In this document: positions 1 to 7,654 of the stretch, piece after piece | Numbering within the stretch: the stretch's first letter is position 1 | How the letters are laid out: each line of letters starts with the position of its first letter | Position numbers and translations under genes: made by a program | Notes under the pieces: model-generated | Databases searched by the model: none | The model's input: the letters and a program-made list of their open reading frames with translations, nothing else | What the model was told of the DNA's origin: nothing | Assembly (NCBI GenBank): GCA_964397655.1 | Contig: CAYNKA010000012.1 | Location: forward strand, 66,098 to 130,097 | DNA from: CAYNKA01 sp964397655 | Lineage (GTDB): Bacteria > Spirochaetota > Spirochaetia > DTKZ01 | Length of the DNA stretch: 64,000 nucleotides | Direction of reading: 5' to 3'

Positions 1-1541
1 TTGTTGAACCGCGCCGACGAGCCCGTGCCGTCCGTAGTGCCGGATGCCCCGGCCGTGCCGGCGAGGGTGACGACCTCGGCGGTCGACTTGTCGATCCTCC
101 GGATCGTATGGTTGTACGTGTCCGCGACGTAGACGTAGCGGTCGTCGACTGCAAGGCCCCGCGTTTCGCCGAAGGTCGCCGCGGTCCCCGTGCCGTCGCC
201 GCTTCCCGAAGTCCCGTTTCCCGCGAGGGTCGTCACCTCGGCCGTCGTCTTGCTTATCTTCCGGATGCGGTAATTCGAAGCGTCCGCGACGTAGAGGTTA
301 GCGTCGTCGCAGGCGATGCCGTAAGGGTAGTTGAACCATGCGTTCGTGCCCGTCTCGTCCTTGAACGAGGCCGTGTTGATCGTTCCTGCGAAGGTGGCAA
401 CAGCCGCCGTGGTCTTGTCTATTATCCTTATGGCGTGGTTGTTCGTGTCCGCGACGTAGACGTTGGAGGCGTCGCAGCAGATTCCCGACGGTGAATCGAA
501 TTCAGCGAGCGTACCGACCTCGTCCATGTCCCCCGCCGTTCCCGCGGTTCCGGCGAAGGTGGAAACGCCGGTGTCGGACATCCGAATCCTGCGGATCACG
601 TGCTGCGGGCGGTCGGCGACGTACAAGGAGACGCCGTCGGAGCATAGCCCGACGGGATTCACGAAGCTCGCCGCGGTTCCCGTCCCGTTCGTCGTTGCGG
701 AGGTGTCGTTCCCCGCGAAGGTGTCGACCGTGCCTTGAAAGACCACGGCCTTGGTGAAGGTGAAGGCGTTCGCCTTGCCCGGATTGAGGGACATGACCGA
801 GCCCGAGATGGCGAAGGGAAGTAGTTCGTCCATGGATTTCCCGGTATCCGCGCCCCGCGCCGTGGAGTGGCAGCGGAGGAGCCAGCTCGAGGAGGATACT
901 TGGGCCACTCCCCAGGAATCGCCGGTCTGCGTCTGGCTCGAATCCCCTTCCATATTGAAGACGAAGGTTCCTCCTGCGGCGGCGCTCCAGGTGATGTTCA
1001 TGGCAGGATCGGATTCGCTGCCGTCGAAGTCCGCGGAGCCTCCCCAGATGCCCGTGAAGGAGGCGGGGCGCGAGAAGGCGAGCTTCGCGTAGGTCTGCTT
1101 CACCCCGGCCCAGTCGACGCCGGAGAAGGACGTCGCCGAATCCGCGGTGTAGGCCTGCGTTTGGGAGAAGGGGTAACCGACCCAGGTCCTGTTCGTCGAG
1201 TCCCACTCCTCGGTGAATGAATAGGTCACGGTCCCCGAGGTCGTGCCCGTCCGGGTGAAGGTCCCCTTGAGCCCGTACACCTGTTGGGTGTCCGCATAGA
1301 AAACGAGCTTGCAGGACGAGCCCGAGAACTCGGCGATCATGGCGTCGCAGTAGTTCGTCGGGTAGGCGCCGAATTTGTACGGGGACGTCCAGCTCTTGTA
1401 CCAGGTGCCGTCGATCGAGAAGGTTCCGGTCTCTTCTTCCGTCTCCTCGCCGCTCGAAGAACTCGATGTGCAGCCCGCCAGGATGAGCGCCGAGATGCAG
1501 AGAAGCCATGTCGCGGTGCGACGCGATGCGGAGGTGTCCAT
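1..1541 (-). CDS. NHL-repeat lipoprotein (3' end beyond the left edge)
   Basis: The gene starts at 1541 and is still open at base 1, so the C-terminus is missing. The first 24 residues form a lipoprotein signal peptide ending L-A-G-C (Cys24), followed by a Ser/Glu-rich linker, which predicts a membrane-anchored extracytoplasmic protein. Residues ~40-240 are Ser/Thr/Trp-rich with no family I recognise. From about residue 265 there are at least four NHL-type blades of the form GxxxDxxxxYVADxxNHxIRRI, alternating with T-F-A-G-T segments, which predicts a beta-propeller of five or six blades once completed. NHL propellers usually bind proteins, sugars or RNA; no catalytic role can be claimed. The start was chosen because it is the only one that yields the signal peptide. 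Confidence 0.85.
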   Translation of the reverse strand, partial: MDTSASRRTATWLLCISALILAGCTSSSSSGEETEEETGTFSIDGTWYKSWTSPYKFGAYPTNYCDAMIAEFSGSSCKLVFYADTQQVYGLKGTFTRTGTTSGTVTYSFTEEWDSTNRTWVGYPFSQTQAYTADSATSFSGVDWAGVKQTYAKLAFSRPASFTGIWGGSADFDGSESDPAMNITWSAAAGGTFVFNMEGDSSQTQTGDSWGVAQVSSSSWLLRCHSTARGADTGKSMDELLPFAISGSVMSLNPGKANAFTFTKAVVFQGTVDTFAGNDTSATTNGTGTAASFVNPVGLCSDGVSLYVADRPQHVIRRIRMSDTGVSTFAGTAGTAGDMDEVGTLAEFDSPSGICCDASNVYVADTNNHAIRIIDKTTAAVATFAGTINTASFKDETGTNAWFNYPYGIACDDANLYVADASNYRIRKISKTTAEVTTLAGNGTSGSGDGTGTAATFGETRGLAVDDRYVYVADTYNHTIRRIDKSTAEVVTLAGTAGASGTTDGTGSSARFN

Positions 1542-1688
1542 GAAAAACCCCTTTTTTATCGTTATTTTTGAAGGATGGTATCACGATTGAATCGAATTCG
1601 CCATATAAAAAGCGAAATATCCGGAAATTCGTCGTGAACCTCGGTCGAGGACGTGCCGGTCGAACCGCTTTCGTCCCGTGAAGAACCC

Positions 1689-1717
1689 TTGACCGGGGGA
1701 GGGCGGGTTCCTATTAT
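1689..1717 (+). promoter_or_regulatory. Sigma-70-type promoter of the Lon-like protease gene
   Basis: TTGACC (1689-1694), a 17-base spacer, then TATTAT (1712-1717). The start codon lies 9 bases after the -10 box, so the mRNA would have almost no leader. Confidence 0.6.
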
Positions 1718-1726
1718 GGGAAGCAT

Positions 1727-4123
1727 ATGAAAAAGGCGTTCAAGGAACTTCGAGCCGACGAAGTGGCTTTCTCGATATCGGACGCGGAGGTCGCCGCCTG
1801 CGACGGTGACGGCGGCGATTCGCTCATCATCGGTCAGGACAGGGCCCTCCGCGCCCTGAGCCTCGGGACCGAAATTCGGGCCAAGGGTTACAACATCTTC
1901 GTGACCGGCCTTCCGGGGACGGGCAAGCGTACGACGGTCATGCAGGTCCTCAAGGAACGCAGGTCCGACGTTTCCCGCCTCAAGGACATCGCCTACGTCT
2001 ACAATTTCCAGCGGCCGGACAGCCCGACGGTCCTCTATTTCGAACCCGGCCGGGGCCGGCTGTTCAAGAAGGCCCTCCACCAGGTCGTGGAGAACCTGAA
2101 GAACCTCATCAAGGCCCGGCTTTCGGGAGATTCGTTCAAGGACCAGCGGGACAGGATCGTCACGGAACGCGAGAACGAGGAGAATCGGCTCATAGCCGAG
2201 TTCGAAGGACGGCTCGCCTCCGAAGGCTTCAAGATCGTGGAGATAGACGAGGACGGGGGACAGGCTTCGGACATCGCTCCGGTCCGCAACGGCGAGGCGG
2301 TCGATTTCGAGGAACTCCGGGACTGCGTGGAATCCGGGGAGATGACCGAAGCGGACTGGAACGAGATGCGGGAGAAGTACTACCGCTTCATGGACGAGAT
2401 GAAGGGGATCTTCCAGGAACTCAGGAAGAAGCGTGCGAAGATGGACGAGGAACTCGAGTCCCTCCGGGCCCAGGTGGTGGAGATGGACGTGCAGATCGAG
2501 ATCGACCACCTTCAGGGGGAGTTCTCCGATCCGGCGGTACGCTCCTACCTCTCAGCCCTGAAGGCCGACATCACCAGGAACGTGTACCTCTTCTCGGAGG
2601 ACTCCTCGATCAAGGACCCCTCGGGCGGCCCTGCGTTCATCCGCTACGGCGTCAACGTCATCGTCGACCACTCGGAGAGCACGTCCGTTCCCATCGTCTA
2701 CGAATCGCATCCCGACTACGCCGCTCTCTTCGGCAGTCAGGAGATGCTCACGGACATGGCGGGCGAGACCCGCACCAACTTCATGATGATCCGGCCCGGC
2801 GCCCTCGTCCGGGCCTCGGGAGGCTTCCTCATCCTGCTCGCGGAGGACATCCTCAACGAGGAGGACGCCTGGAACAGCCTGAAGCGCGCGCTCCAGGACG
2901 GGAAGACCGAGATCCGGAACATGCCCAATCCCTTCTTCAACCAGCCCCAGGCCCTGAAGCCCGAGCCCGTGGAGATCGACGTGAAGGTCGTCATCATGGG
3001 GAACGAGCACGTGTACGACGCCCTCTACAACACCGACGAAGACTTCCCGAAACTGTTCAAGATTCCCGCGGAGTTCGATTCGGTCATGAATCGGGACGGC
3101 ACGGGGACGCGTGAATACATCAGCTTCATCCGAAGGCTCACACGCGAGGAGAACCTCCTGGAAAGCGACTATTCCGGGATGGCGGCCATCCTGGAGTACG
3201 GCGTGCGGGTCGCGGAGTTCCGCGACAAGCTCACCACGCGGTTCTCCCTCATCGCCGACCTCGTCCGCGAGGCCGACCATTGGGGCCGCCTCATGGGCCG
3301 TAGCAGCATCGGCCGCGATGTGATCGACCGTACCCTGGAGGAGCGCAGGTTCCTCCACAACCTGCCCGAAGAGAAGATCGACGAGCAGATCCTCTCCGGC
3401 GAGATCCTCATCTCGCTCGAAGGAAGGGCGGTCGGCAGGATCAACGGCCTCGCGATCCTGGACCGGGGCTATTACGCCTTCGGAAGGCCCCTCGTCATCA
3501 CGGCGCGGACCTCGCCGGGGCACGACGGCATCATCAACATCGAACGCGAGTCCGGGCTCTCGGGCGAGATCCACGACAAGGGCGTCCTCATCATCGAGGG
3601 CTACCTCCAGACCCTCTACGCCAGGAATTTCCCGCTCTCCATCAGGGCGAGCATCTGTTTCGAGCAGTCCTACATCGAGGTGGACGGCGACTCCGCGGCG
3701 TCCGCGGAGATCTACGCCCTGCTTTCCGCGATCAGCGAGGTGCCGCTCCGCCAGGATCTCGCGGTCACCGGCTCGGTGAACCAGATGGGGGACATCCAGC
3801 CCGTGGGCGGCGTGTCCGAAAAGATCGAGGGCTTCTTCGTGGTATGCAGGAAGACCGGCCTCACCGGGACCCAGGGAGTGGTCATTCCGCGCCTCAACCT
3901 GCCCAATCTCATCCTCTCCGCGGAGGTCCAACGGGCGGTCCGGGAGGGGAAATTCCATCTCTACACCGTGTCGACCGTCAACGAGGGCATCGAGATCCTC
4001 ACGGGCATCCCCGCGGGCGAAAGGAACGCGAAGGGAGGCTTCAGGACCGGGTCCATCAACCACAGAGTCGAGCGCCGTCTCCACGAGATGGCCCTGCAGG
4101 TGAAGGACTTCGGAGGGAACTGA
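1727..4123 (+). CDS. Lon-like ATP-dependent protease (AAA_32/Lon_C family)
   Basis: This is a 798-residue protein of the Lon-related family that carries an internal AAA+ module and a C-terminal Lon serine-lysine protease domain; family members are about 800 residues, so it looks complete. The Walker A motif GxPGTGK is at ~61-67. A long charged coiled-coil-like insert follows (~150-270). The proteolytic dyad is visible: Ser656 in GDSAASAE and Lys699 in VSEKIEGF, 43 residues apart, the same spacing as in E. coli Lon. It is expected to be a cytosolic protease for damaged or regulatory proteins, with substrates unknown. It stands alone, transcribed from the promoter just upstream. Confidence 0.92.
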   Translation: MKKAFKELRADEVAFSISDAEVAACDGDGGDSLIIGQDRALRALSLGTEIRAKGYNIFVTGLPGTGKRTTVMQVLKERRSDVSRLKDIAYVYNFQRPDSPTVLYFEPGRGRLFKKALHQVVENLKNLIKARLSGDSFKDQRDRIVTERENEENRLIAEFEGRLASEGFKIVEIDEDGGQASDIAPVRNGEAVDFEELRDCVESGEMTEADWNEMREKYYRFMDEMKGIFQELRKKRAKMDEELESLRAQVVEMDVQIEIDHLQGEFSDPAVRSYLSALKADITRNVYLFSEDSSIKDPSGGPAFIRYGVNVIVDHSESTSVPIVYESHPDYAALFGSQEMLTDMAGETRTNFMMIRPGALVRASGGFLILLAEDILNEEDAWNSLKRALQDGKTEIRNMPNPFFNQPQALKPEPVEIDVKVVIMGNEHVYDALYNTDEDFPKLFKIPAEFDSVMNRDGTGTREYISFIRRLTREENLLESDYSGMAAILEYGVRVAEFRDKLTTRFSLIADLVREADHWGRLMGRSSIGRDVIDRTLEERRFLHNLPEEKIDEQILSGEILISLEGRAVGRINGLAILDRGYYAFGRPLVITARTSPGHDGIINIERESGLSGEIHDKGVLIIEGYLQTLYARNFPLSIRASICFEQSYIEVDGDSAASAEIYALLSAISEVPLRQDLAVTGSVNQMGDIQPVGGVSEKIEGFFVVCRKTGLTGTQGVVIPRLNLPNLILSAEVQRAVREGKFHLYTVSTVNEGIEILTGIPAGERNAKGGFRTGSINHRVERRLHEMALQVKDFGGN

Positions 4124-4166
4124 TGAAGGCCTGCATCTGCCGGTATCGATGAGGGAAAAGGCGGCA

Positions 4167-4373
4167 ATGGCGGAATTCCCGGTCACCCTGGATTTTCTCG
4201 AAGACTCGTCCCCCGGCGTCTTCGGCGCAGGGAACCTGGGACGAACCGTCGCCTCCCGCCTGACCGGGAGCGGCTTTCCCTCCGCCCGCCTCCCCGGACT
4301 GAATCACATACGTCGTACCTCGTGCGGCACGTCCAGGCGTCGACCGTGTTCATCCCGCTTTTCGGCCCTCTAA
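4167..4373 (+). pseudogene. Fragment resembling the N-terminus of a pyrroline-5-carboxylate reductase-type dehydrogenase
   Basis: A 68-codon frame starts at 4167 behind GAGGGAAAAGG. Residues ~12-33 read GVFGAGNLGRTVASRL and then SGFP, which closely resembles the Rossmann GxGxxG start of ProC-type or F420-dependent NADP reductases. After about 35 residues the similarity ends, the sequence becomes Arg/Ser-rich, and a stop follows at 4373. No remainder of the enzyme is visible downstream. I read it as the decayed 5' remnant of a dehydrogenase gene; an expressed short protein is less likely. Confidence 0.45.
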
Positions 4374-4399
4374 GCGTCCACTACGTTACGTTTCTCGCC

Positions 4400-4427
4400 T
4401 CATGCCTTAGTAGTCATGCCTTAGTAT
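4400..4427 (+). repeat. Tandem 14-base direct repeat abutting a -35 box
   Basis: TCATGCCTTAGTA occurs twice in a row with a period of 14 bases (4400-4413 and 4414-4427), differing only in the last base of the unit. The second copy runs into the -35 hexamer of the HDOD gene promoter, the usual position for an activator or repressor binding as a tandem dimer. Confidence 0.6.
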
Positions 4428-4454
4428 TGACAACCCACATACCGCGATTATACT
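4427..4454 (+). promoter_or_regulatory. Promoter of the HDOD signalling gene with a long leader
   Basis: TTGACA (4427-4432), 16-base spacer, TATACT (4449-4454). The start codon is at 4627, leaving about 165 bases of 5' untranslated RNA. That leader contains a hairpin (GGCAAA 4518-4523 with TTTGCC 4528-4533). I do not recognise a known riboswitch in it. Confidence 0.6.
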
Positions 4455-4626
4455 TTTACCAGAAGGGCTTTCTCCGCGCATGCCGACGATCCGTTTGACG
4501 TGCCTTTATTTGCTTGAGGCAAAACGGTTTGCCTATAGCGTCAATACGGCTACGGACGGAATTGGCCCTGAATCCAAAAGTTCACTATTTGGAAATGTAT
4601 CCGTGAAGATGTAAGGCGGTGCGTTC

Positions 4627-6117
4627 ATGGCACAGGAAGTCGACAGTTCTAAAGTGATTCACGCGGCGAGAAATTCCGTCCCCTTGACCATAAAAACCTT
4701 CACGCTTCCCCACGACACCGAGATGTACCTGGACGAGATCCTCGGCATCTATCTCAAGGAACTCGGGCAGGACAAGCTCAAGGAGCCGCTCGCCTATTGC
4801 CTCCGCGAGCTCGCGGTCAACGCAAAGAAGGCGAACACGAAGCGGATCTACTTCAAGGAAAAAAAACTCGACCTCCAGGACGAGGAAGATTACAAGGTCG
4901 GGATGGCCAAATTCAAGTCCGAGACCCTGGACAACATCGATTTCTGGCTCAAGCTCCAGAAGGAGGCGGGCCTCTACATCAAGGTCATCTTCCACACGAA
5001 GTCCCAGATCCTGAATCTCTCGGTCTGCAACAACGCGGAAATCACGAAGAAGGAACAGATCAGGGTGTACGACAGGATCGCTCGTTCACGGGCCTTCTCC
5101 TCGCTCGAGGAGGCGCTTTCCACCGTCCTCGACGATTCGGAGGGCGCGGGTCTGGGCATCGTGATCCTGGTGCTCATGCTGAAGAAACTCGGCCTGGACG
5201 AGGAGGCCTTCGACATCGACGTGGAGAACGGCGAAACCATCGCGAGGATATCCATCCCGATGTCCCAGGTGCGTCTGGAAAATCTCGACGTCCTGAGCAA
5301 GCAGATCGTGGCGGAGATCGAGCACCTTCCGAAATTCCCGGAGAACATCGTGTTTCTCCAGCAGCTCCTGTCCGATCCGGACAGCGAGATCCAGGACATC
5401 GCGCGCCAGATCTCGATGGACCCCGCGCTTACCGCCGACCTTCTCAGGCTGGTGAACTCCGCCCAGTTCATGCTTCCCAAGAAGGTGGACAACATCGTGG
5501 AGGCGGTGAAGATGGTCGGGATCCGGGGCCTCAGGAACCAGCTCTATTCCTACGGCACCCAGAAGCTCCTCGGCGGCGAAGGCGGCGACGACGAGACGAG
5601 GAAGGCCCTCTGGACCCATTCCTACAGGACCGCGTTCTTCGCCTACAGTCTTGCTAAGAACTTCCTTCGGAAGAAGGAGATCCTCGACGACGTCTACGTG
5701 GGCGGCATCCTCCACGACATGGGGAAGATCATCTTCTCCTCGGTCCACCCGTCGCTCATCGAGAAGATCGCCAAATTCTGCAAGGAGAAGAACATCCCCT
5801 CCGAGCTTTTCGAGGACATGACGGGCGGACTGAACCATTCGACCATCGGAGCCCTCGTGGCGGAAAAGTGGAATTTTCCCGAAACCCTCGTCTCCGCGAT
5901 CCGTCACCATCACGAACCCTCCGCCGCCGCGGATTCCCACGCCGACGTGGTTCACACCGTCTACCTCGCGAACGCCCTGTGCAATTTCGAGGACAAGGCG
6001 CTCACCTTCGACCAGATCGACAAGTCCGTGCTCGGAAAGTTCCACATCCAGACCGAGGAACAATTCGTGAAGATCATCGAACGTCTCGGCGCCGCCTTCG
6101 GCCAGGAAACGAGGTGA
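4627..6117 (+). CDS. HDOD-domain protein with N-terminal GHKL ATPase-like region
   Basis: The 496-residue protein has two parts. Residues ~55-210 resemble a histidine-kinase-type GHKL ATP-binding fold: an N-box-like ELAVNA at 61-66 and a G-box-like SEGAGLGI at 171-178. There is no phosphoacceptor His domain. Residues ~230-430 are an HDOD domain, related to HD-GYP phosphodiesterases, with a His-Asp pair at 363-364 in HDMGKI. HDOD proteins commonly regulate signalling or flagellar functions without being hydrolases. The gene has its own promoter, tandem repeats and long leader, so it is probably tightly regulated. The exact role is unknown. Confidence 0.85.
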   Translation: MAQEVDSSKVIHAARNSVPLTIKTFTLPHDTEMYLDEILGIYLKELGQDKLKEPLAYCLRELAVNAKKANTKRIYFKEKKLDLQDEEDYKVGMAKFKSETLDNIDFWLKLQKEAGLYIKVIFHTKSQILNLSVCNNAEITKKEQIRVYDRIARSRAFSSLEEALSTVLDDSEGAGLGIVILVLMLKKLGLDEEAFDIDVENGETIARISIPMSQVRLENLDVLSKQIVAEIEHLPKFPENIVFLQQLLSDPDSEIQDIARQISMDPALTADLLRLVNSAQFMLPKKVDNIVEAVKMVGIRGLRNQLYSYGTQKLLGGEGGDDETRKALWTHSYRTAFFAYSLAKNFLRKKEILDDVYVGGILHDMGKIIFSSVHPSLIEKIAKFCKEKNIPSELFEDMTGGLNHSTIGALVAEKWNFPETLVSAIRHHHEPSAAADSHADVVHTVYLANALCNFEDKALTFDQIDKSVLGKFHIQTEEQFVKIIERLGAAFGQETR

Positions 6118-6143
6118 ACGTTCCCGATCCTCTTGACGATAAT

Positions 6144-6172
6144 TTCATTATATAGTAAATTCAATATATAAT
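6144..6172 (+). promoter_or_regulatory. Promoter and inverted repeat upstream of the glutaredoxin-like gene
   Basis: A perfect 8-base inverted repeat ATTATATA (6147-6154) and TATATAAT (6165-6172), separated by 10 bases, overlaps a TATAAT -10 box (6167-6172) with a weak -35 TTCATT (6144-6149) 17 bases upstream. This could be an operator, or simply AT-rich promoter DNA. An AAGGAG Shine-Dalgarno sequence precedes the start at 6194. Confidence 0.45.
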
Positions 6173-6193
6173 AATACCGTCAAGGAGACCGAT

Positions 6194-6421
6194 ATGGCAA
6201 TCGTCATGTATACGACCCCGTCCTGCACGTACTGTAAGAAGGCGAAGGACTATTTCCGCGAGAAGCACATTCCTTTCACCGAATACAATGTGGCCCAGGA
6301 CATGAGGCGGGCCGAGGAGATGATGAGGAAATCCGGCCAGATGGGAGTTCCCGTCCTGGACGTGAACGGCAAGGTCATCGTGGGCTTCAACCAACCGGAA
6401 ATCGAACGGGCGCTTCGATAA
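6194..6421 (+). CDS. Glutaredoxin-like thioredoxin-fold protein
   Basis: A 75-residue single-domain thioredoxin-fold protein of the small glutaredoxin/NrdH-like class. The redox motif CTYC is at residues 11-14, the cis-Pro loop is GVPVLDV (~52-58), and a Gly-Phe follows, as in glutaredoxins. It lacks the glutathione-binding signature I would want for a true glutaredoxin, so the electron donor is uncertain. It is followed 19 bases later by an OsmC-family gene with a strong Shine-Dalgarno sequence, suggesting a two-gene thiol/peroxide defence operon. Confidence 0.85.
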   Translation: MAIVMYTTPSCTYCKKAKDYFREKHIPFTEYNVAQDMRRAEEMMRKSGQMGVPVLDVNGKVIVGFNQPEIERALR

Positions 6422-6440
6422 GAAGCGGGAGGAGAGGAAA

Positions 6441-6860
6441 ATGGCGGCGACCACACGCGTTGAATTCAGGGACGGAATGGCGTTCGACGTGGATCTCATG
6501 GGCTTCAAATTCGGAATCGACGCCGCGGAGGAATTCGGAGGAAAGAACTACGGGCCCACTCCGAAACCTCTCGTCCTCTCGGCCCTCGCCGGCTGCAGCG
6601 GGATGGACGTCGTCGCGATTCTCGGAAAGATGAAGATGCCGTACGACGCCTTCGCCATGGAGGTGGACGGTACGCTCGCCGAGGATCACCCGAAGGTCTA
6701 TACGAAGATCCGCATACGCTACATCTTCTCGGGCAAGGAGCTCGACCGCGGCAAGATCGAGAAGGCGGTGAATCTCTCCCTGGACAAGTACTGCGGCGTA
6801 GCCGCCATGCTCAAGAAGACCGCCGAGATCGGCTTCGAGATCGAGACGAATCCTTCCTGA
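6441..6860 (+). CDS. OsmC-family protein
   Basis: A 139-residue OsmC/Ohr-fold protein. The conserved first cysteine is in LAGCSGMDVV (~Cys54) and the second in KYCGVAAMLKK (~Cys120); family members use such a pair for thiol-dependent reduction of organic hydroperoxides. Length and motif order fit the YhfA-like subgroup. Translation starts behind GGAGAGG. The 3' end overlaps the convergent TrmH-family gene by 50 bases. Confidence 0.88.
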   Translation: MAATTRVEFRDGMAFDVDLMGFKFGIDAAEEFGGKNYGPTPKPLVLSALAGCSGMDVVAILGKMKMPYDAFAMEVDGTLAEDHPKVYTKIRIRYIFSGKELDRGKIEKAVNLSLDKYCGVAAMLKKTAEIGFEIETNPS

Positions 6861-7638
6861 CGGCCGTCGTCCACGCGAACATGAGGATTCCGAAGGCCAC
6901 CGACGCGTTGAGCGATCCCTTGGCCCCGTAGAGGGGCAGGGACACGATCCCTGCGCTCTTTCCCGCCAGAGTCCTGAGCGCGGGACCGACCCCCAGTTCC
7001 TCGTTTCCCACGATGCAAACCCCTTCTTCGGGGAAGTCGAATTCGTCCACCGGAGTTCCCCCCAGTTCGAGCGCGAAGACGTTCGGCCGGGTGGAGAGTT
7101 CCTCCGGCGGAGCGTATCGCCAGCCGATGACTTCCGTGCTTCCCATCCCGCTCCGCTTCGCCCGCGGATGCTCGGGGGAAACGGTGCCCGGCGCGAGAAG
7201 GATCTCCCTGACGCCGAAACACTCCGCCGACCTGAAGATCGACCCCGCGTTGAACGGCGATCTTATGCCGTCGAGATAGACCGTGAACGGGAAGACTCGT
7301 CTCGCCGAGGCGTCGAGGCGCCTGGTCCCCGGGACGCGGAAGTCCCAGTCCGCGGGCTCCGCGCCGAGCGTCGCGAGAAGCGAATGCCTGAGCCCGTCCA
7401 GCTCCCAGGGAAGGTCCTCGGCTCCCGGATCGGCCTCCAGTCTCTTCAGCACGCGGCCGAGCGCCTCCCGGGCTTCGGACGGAAGCTCGTCGCCGTCGAG
7501 CGAGGAGAGGAGGGCAGCCGCCCGTTCGTCGGGCCCGGCGCCCGAGCGGAGCGCGTCGAGCCATTCCTCGAGCAGCCGGGCGAGCTTCCGCCTGCGGTTT
7601 TCGGGGCTGAGCGAGAGCAGTTTCCGCTTCGTGAACAT
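6811..7638 (-). CDS. TrmH/SpoU-family RNA 2'-O-methyltransferase
   Basis: 275 residues. The C-terminal half is a SpoU knot methyltransferase: motif 1 with DGIRSPFNAGSIFRSAE (~105-121), motif 2 around GNEELGVG (~213-220) and motif 3 ending LPLYGAKGSLNASVAFGI (~234-251), which forms the SAM-binding trefoil knot. The N-terminal ~95 residues are Leu/Arg-rich and not recognised. The target nucleotide in rRNA or tRNA cannot be assigned. It lies 16 bases behind the Fe-ADH-like gene, probably co-transcribed. Confidence 0.85.
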   Translation of the reverse strand: MFTKRKLLSLSPENRRRKLARLLEEWLDALRSGAGPDERAAALLSSLDGDELPSEAREALGRVLKRLEADPGAEDLPWELDGLRHSLLATLGAEPADWDFRVPGTRRLDASARRVFPFTVYLDGIRSPFNAGSIFRSAECFGVREILLAPGTVSPEHPRAKRSGMGSTEVIGWRYAPPEELSTRPNVFALELGGTPVDEFDFPEEGVCIVGNEELGVGPALRTLAGKSAGIVSLPLYGAKGSLNASVAFGILMFAWTTAVRKDSSRSRSRSRRSS

Positions 7639-7654
7639 GGGTCCCGCGCGGATC

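Noticed and set aside
4461..4626. A cyclic-di-GMP riboswitch in the leader of the HDOD gene
   Set aside because: The leader has a hairpin, but none of the conserved GEMM core sequences could be found.
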